From NCBI GenBank assembly GCA_002346425.1, contig DDZS01000074.1, positions 808-8,371 of the forward strand: a stretch of 7,564 bases of DNA, given 5' to 3'. Origin of the DNA: Alphaproteobacteria bacterium UBA3002 (GTDB lineage: Bacteria; Pseudomonadota; Alphaproteobacteria; Rickettsiales; UBA3002). A program made the position numbers and the translations under genes. The notes beneath the pieces are model-generated. The model was not told the DNA's origin and did no database searches. It saw only the letters and a list, made by a program, of their open reading frames with translations. This document shows positions 5,819 to 7,564 of the stretch, in pieces. Within the stretch, counting starts at the first letter, position 1. Every line of letters begins with the position of its first letter.

Positions 5819-6185
5819 TCTTAGAGAACATTTGCAAGCGCAGTATATTCCCGAGCCATCGCCAAAGGCGATTGACGCGATCTTACACGCGGCACGACAA
5901 GAGCCGCCCGGCCTGTTCGATTGGCTGGCACCGTTGAAACGCGCACGCGCCTTTGTGTATTTACCACCCGTCCGCTATGGGGTGATGGCCTCGGTTTTGG
6001 TTGTATTGGTGGGACTTGGCATGCTTCGCGAAGAACCTAGTTTGCAGGCACCAAGCTCGCAAACGTCGCAGGTGGCGCAGGTTGAAGAGCAGGAAACACC
6101 AGAGCTGTATTATTATGATCAGGCGTTGGAAGAACAGGATAATCCGTTTGAAGACTTCCTGATTACGGCATCCTTCGGCGGCTGA
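5808..6185 (+). CDS. Single-pass membrane protein, putative anti-sigma factor of the ECF sigma
   Basis: By position the likely antagonist that holds the ECF sigma factor at the membrane until a signal arrives. The 125-residue product has a cytoplasmic N-terminal part (1-55, MSDNLREHLQAQYIPEPSPKA...), one hydrophobic helix at about 57-73 (YGVMASVLVVLVGLGML) and a Gln/Glu-rich periplasmic tail with YYYDQALEEQDNPFEDFL near the end. There is no HxxxCxxC zinc anti-sigma motif, and no FecR or RskA-type domain is recognisable, so the anti-sigma role rests on gene order and topology only. The start at 5808 was preferred to an ATG at 5772 because a strong AGGAGG (5791-5796) lies upstream and the overlap with sigma falls to 11 bp. 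The 11-base spacing is rather long. The stop abuts the convergent pseudopilin stop with no gap. Confidence 0.75.
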   Translation: MSDNLREHLQAQYIPEPSPKAIDAILHAARQEPPGLFDWLAPLKRARAFVYLPPVRYGVMASVLVVLVGLGMLREEPSLQAPSSQTSQVAQVEEQETPELYYYDQALEEQDNPFEDFLITASFGG

Positions 6186-6965
6186 TTACCACATCTGTCG
6201 GCGTAGCTTGAAGCTGACGATATCGTCGAAGCCGTCTGTGGTTTTCAGGCGGCTAACGAGTTGATCGTCCCACGTGCTGGCCCCTTGTAAAGCACCGCCT
6301 GCAGAACACTCGCAGTTCTCTAATTCATCATTGGTGGACAAATTATTATTTACCGTAGCGCCGGAACTGGTTCGGCCGCCATGACGGTTTGCACCCATAC
6401 TGACTACGGCATATGCCGCCGTTGTGGTGATAGGGTTGGTCATATTATTCGCGGCGATCAATATAGAGATTGCACCTGCCGGTTCATCCGGCGCAATATA
6501 ATTCGCCGAGCCTTTTAACAGCGTGCCCGCGACCGTTAGGCGTTTGTCGACATAGTAGACAAAAGCCGATTCCCACCCATCGAAGGCCATTTGATCTTCG
6601 ATGCCAAGGGTGCGTACGGGAAACCCGCCAAACACCACATTGGTATCCATATTAGTGCGATTTGCCACAATGGTTCCCCCCCGGCATTCATCACCGGCGG
6701 TCGGGCTATTAGCTTCTAAGGCCCAATTGGCATTGTTGGTTGCCAATGTGTAATCGCTGGGGCAGGGTAGGCGACCATACACGCGGTAATAATTCTGTAG
6801 AGCGTTATGAATCACCTCAATTTTGTCGCGTGTAGAGGTTTGCTTTTGCGTTTCTAGCCATGCCGAACCGCCGACGATGGCCATGCTGGCAATCGCGCCG
6901 AAGATCAGCAAAACAACGGCCGTTTCGACTAACGAGAAACCGTGAGTGGGGCGCATAACGTTCAT
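6186..6965 (-). CDS. Orphan pseudopilin-like protein with type IV prepilin N-terminus
   Basis: Probable minor pilin or pseudopilin of a type IV pilus or type II secretion machine. The 259-residue product begins with a short leader ending in THG, cut before FSLVE (G9/F10) by prepilin peptidase. The conserved Glu at mature position 5 (E14) and a 20-residue hydrophobic helix (VVLLIFGAIASMAIVGG) follow. After the helix come NALQNYYRVYGRLPCPSD (54-71), a region I recognise from prepilin-type proteins with the GxLPCPxD motif, then a Gly/Asn/Thr-rich globular part. Cysteines at 68 and 94, and 218 and 220 (ENCECS), may pair outside the cell. No other pilus or secretion gene is nearby. The start could be the ATG at 6965 or at 6956; neither has a clear ribosome-binding site, and both give acceptable leaders. 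Confidence 0.85.
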   Translation of the reverse strand: MNVMRPTHGFSLVETAVVLLIFGAIASMAIVGGSAWLETQKQTSTRDKIEVIHNALQNYYRVYGRLPCPSDYTLATNNANWALEANSPTAGDECRGGTIVANRTNMDTNVVFGGFPVRTLGIEDQMAFDGWESAFVYYVDKRLTVAGTLLKGSANYIAPDEPAGAISILIAANNMTNPITTTAAYAVVSMGANRHGGRTSSGATVNNNLSTNDELENCECSAGGALQGASTWDDQLVSRLKTTDGFDDIVSFKLRRQMW

Positions 6966-7023
6966 ACAGCTGAGAATAACCGATTTTCCCTTAAAAAACC
7001 GTTAAGAAAGACAGAAAAACTTT

Positions 7024-7040
7024 TTGCGAATGCGTCGCAT
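7024..7040 (+). promoter_or_regulatory. Fur-like box 1 upstream of bfd
   Basis: TTGCGAATGCGTCGCAT contains the perfect inverted repeat TGCGA-N5-TCGCA (7025-7039). Compared with a Fur-type 7-1-7 palindrome of the form TGCGAAT-N-ATTCGCA it differs at two of 14 positions. It shares TTGCGAAT with box 2, 40 bp downstream. A related palindrome AATGCGTCGCATT (7029-7041) overlaps it, so a different regulator is possible. Confidence 0.45.
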
Positions 7041-7063
7041 TTTTCTACTTGCCAATGCCGCGA

Positions 7064-7080
7064 TTGCGAATTACTCTCAA
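7064..7080 (+). promoter_or_regulatory. Fur-like box 2, overlapping the candidate bfd -10
   Basis: TTGCGAATTACTCTCAA reads on the minus strand as TTGAGAGTAATTCGCAA. It differs from a Fur-type palindrome TTGAGAATAATTCTCAA at two of 17 bases. The half-sites TTGCGA and TCTCAA are inverted around five bases, the same geometry as box 1. It ends five bases before the bfd start codon, an ideal place for iron-dependent repression. Confidence 0.55.
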
Positions 7081-7085
7081 ACGCA

Positions 7086-7265
7086 ATGTATATCTGCTTA
7101 TGTAATTCGCTGAAAGAAAAAGAAATGCGCAAAGCCGTCGATGACGGGGCATGCTGCATTAGCCAACTATACAAAGCGTTAGGCTGCAAACCCGAATGCG
7201 GAAAGTGCGTCGGGTATGTGCGCGAAAATTTATTGAATCAGATTCCCGCTGCCGAATTGTCATAA
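7086..7265 (+). CDS. bfd: Bacterioferritin-associated ferredoxin (Bfd-like [2Fe-2S] protein)
   Basis: Bfd carries electrons to bacterioferritin, reducing the ferric core so stored iron is released to the cytoplasm. The 59-residue product starts MYICLCNSLKEKEMRKAV, almost the textbook Bfd N-terminus (E. coli MYVCLCNG). It provides four cluster ligands in a CxC...CxxC layout: C4 and C6, then C38 and C41 in PECGKCVGYVRE. Length is close to the usual 55-70. There are three extra cysteines (C23, C24, C34), of which C23-C24 are unusual. Upstream in-frame ATGs back to 6942 would add about 48 unrelated residues and overlap the pseudopilin start, so 7086 is preferred. No Shine-Dalgarno precedes it. 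No bacterioferritin gene is in the window. Two Fur-like boxes upstream support induction under iron limitation. Confidence 0.9.
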   Translation: MYICLCNSLKEKEMRKAVDDGACCISQLYKALGCKPECGKCVGYVRENLLNQIPAAELS

Positions 7266-7281
7266 TTCTGTCATACCCGCT

Positions 7282-7290
7282 TGCTATAGC
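7282..7290 (+). promoter_or_regulatory. Candidate extended -10 promoter for the right-end gene
   Basis: TGCTATAGC fits the TGn-TATAAT extended -10 pattern with four of six hexamer matches. No good -35 is seen 16-18 bp upstream, though TTGTCA sits at 7257-7262, about 22 bp away. It lies 20 bp before the start codon at 7311, and co-transcription from bfd, 45 bp upstream, is equally possible. Confidence 0.25.
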
Positions 7291-7310
7291 GTCCCAAAAA
7301 GGGAATTGGG

Positions 7311-7564
7311 ATGCCGCATATAGAACGCGAACAGGTTGAGACGAATGGTCGACCAGATTTAGCAAAGATCAACCCTCTTCTGGCGGAACAACGCCTGAAG
7401 GCATGGGCATATGAAGCCAAATGCCACGAAATGCGCCGTGGAGGCGATGGTTTGCCTAACGAGATGTTTTTAGGCGCGGCCTTGGTGCGGACGGTAGATG
7501 GGCATTATTTTTCCGCGTCCAATATCCATTTGCATCGCAATGAATCCGCCCGCCAATGCGCCGA
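7311..7564 (+). CDS. Cytidine-deaminase-fold protein, 5' part, cut by the window edge
   Basis: An open frame runs from the ATG at 7311 to the right edge (84 complete codons), so it is partial. The segment FLGAALVRTVDGHYFSASNI (about 56-75), then HLHRNESARQCA- at the very end, resembles the cytidine deaminase core. In that family VGAALxxxDGxxxxGxNxE is followed by the zinc-binding CAE motif, whose Glu is the proton shuttle. Here the Cys-Ala are present and the next codon begins GA, so Asp or Glu is possible. Members of this fold deaminate cytidine, deoxycytidine or other nucleoside bases. The preceding LKAWAYEAKCHEM could be the usual N-terminal helix. AAGGGA at 7299-7304 is a fair ribosome-binding site. 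Second zinc motif and substrate residues lie outside the window, so substrate and activity are open. Confidence 0.55.
   Translation, partial: MPHIEREQVETNGRPDLAKINPLLAEQRLKAWAYEAKCHEMRRGGDGLPNEMFLGAALVRTVDGHYFSASNIHLHRNESARQCA

Larger units (their letters stand above)
6966..7085. promoter_or_regulatory. Divergent regulatory spacer between the pseudopilin and bfd genes
   Basis: A 120-bp spacer with start signals for both flanking genes. On the plus strand TTGCCA (7049-7054) and TACTCT (7072-7077) are separated by exactly 17 bp, and could form the bfd promoter. The -35 matches consensus in five of six bases but the -10 in only three. Transcription would then begin near 7084, almost at the bfd ATG, which would explain why bfd has no ribosome-binding site. 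Two Fur-like boxes flank the -35 and overlap the -10 (listed separately). CTTAA and TTAAG arms at 6990-7006 form a small inverted repeat of unknown meaning. Confidence 0.45.

Noticed and set aside
6216..6227. Perfect 12-bp palindrome GACGATATCGTC
   Set aside because: It lies in pseudopilin coding sequence and simply encodes Asp-Asp-Ile-Val; no promoter is nearby.
7029..7045. AATGCGTCGCATT followed by T-rich sequence as a rho-independent terminator
   Set aside because: The stem allows only about five pairs, and no plus-strand gene upstream needs termination here; it fits better as part of an operator.
6942..7085. N-terminal extension of bfd from an upstream in-frame ATG
   Set aside because: It would add about 48 residues unrelated to Bfd, run through the regulatory spacer and overlap the divergent pseudopilin start.
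7258..7275. Direct repeat TGTCATA twice, 11 bp apart, after the bfd stop region
   Set aside because: One copy overlaps the last bfd codons and the repeat is short; no link to a known regulator.

Overview
The window looks like a chromosomal segment of an alphaproteobacterium with about half GC. The main evidence is the left end, where an RluD-type pseudouridine synthase gene runs into a sigma-32 (rpoH) gene, a pairing commonly seen in that class. The protein sequences suit a deep or environmental lineage, but the genus cannot be named from sequence alone. No tRNA, rRNA, CRISPR array, insertion sequence or phage gene was seen. The gene packing is very tight: one divergent pair overlaps at its start codons, and two convergent pairs meet with 2 and 0 bases between stop codons.

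Left third (1-1793): rpoH (5' part, minus strand) follows an rluD-like gene (437-1423, minus). Divergent from rluD is a small single-pass membrane protein gene (1422-1793, plus).

Middle (1796-4790): a small secreted protein made almost wholly of RTX calcium-binding repeats (minus) diverges across a 113-bp AT-rich spacer from a two-gene operon. That operon encodes a GT4-type glycosyltransferase and a class I SAM-dependent methyltransferase (plus). The two enzymes plausibly build and methylate a surface glycan. A link to the RTX protein is inferred only from the shared spacer.

Signalling cassette (4868-6185, plus): three tightly coupled genes encode a small helical periplasmic protein with a His/Cys tail, an ECF sigma factor, and a single-pass membrane protein that fits the anti-sigma position but lacks the usual zinc anti-sigma motif. 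This is the best candidate for an undescribed system in the window: an envelope or metal stress sensor whose signal is not evident.

Right end (6186-7564): an orphan pseudopilin-like protein (minus) is followed by a regulatory spacer. Downstream lie a bacterioferritin-associated ferredoxin (bfd, plus) and the 5' part of a gene whose product looks like a cytidine-deaminase-fold protein. In front of bfd lie two inverted-repeat sites with the same geometry, 40 bp apart centre to centre. Both closely resemble Fur boxes, which fits iron-regulated bfd expression.
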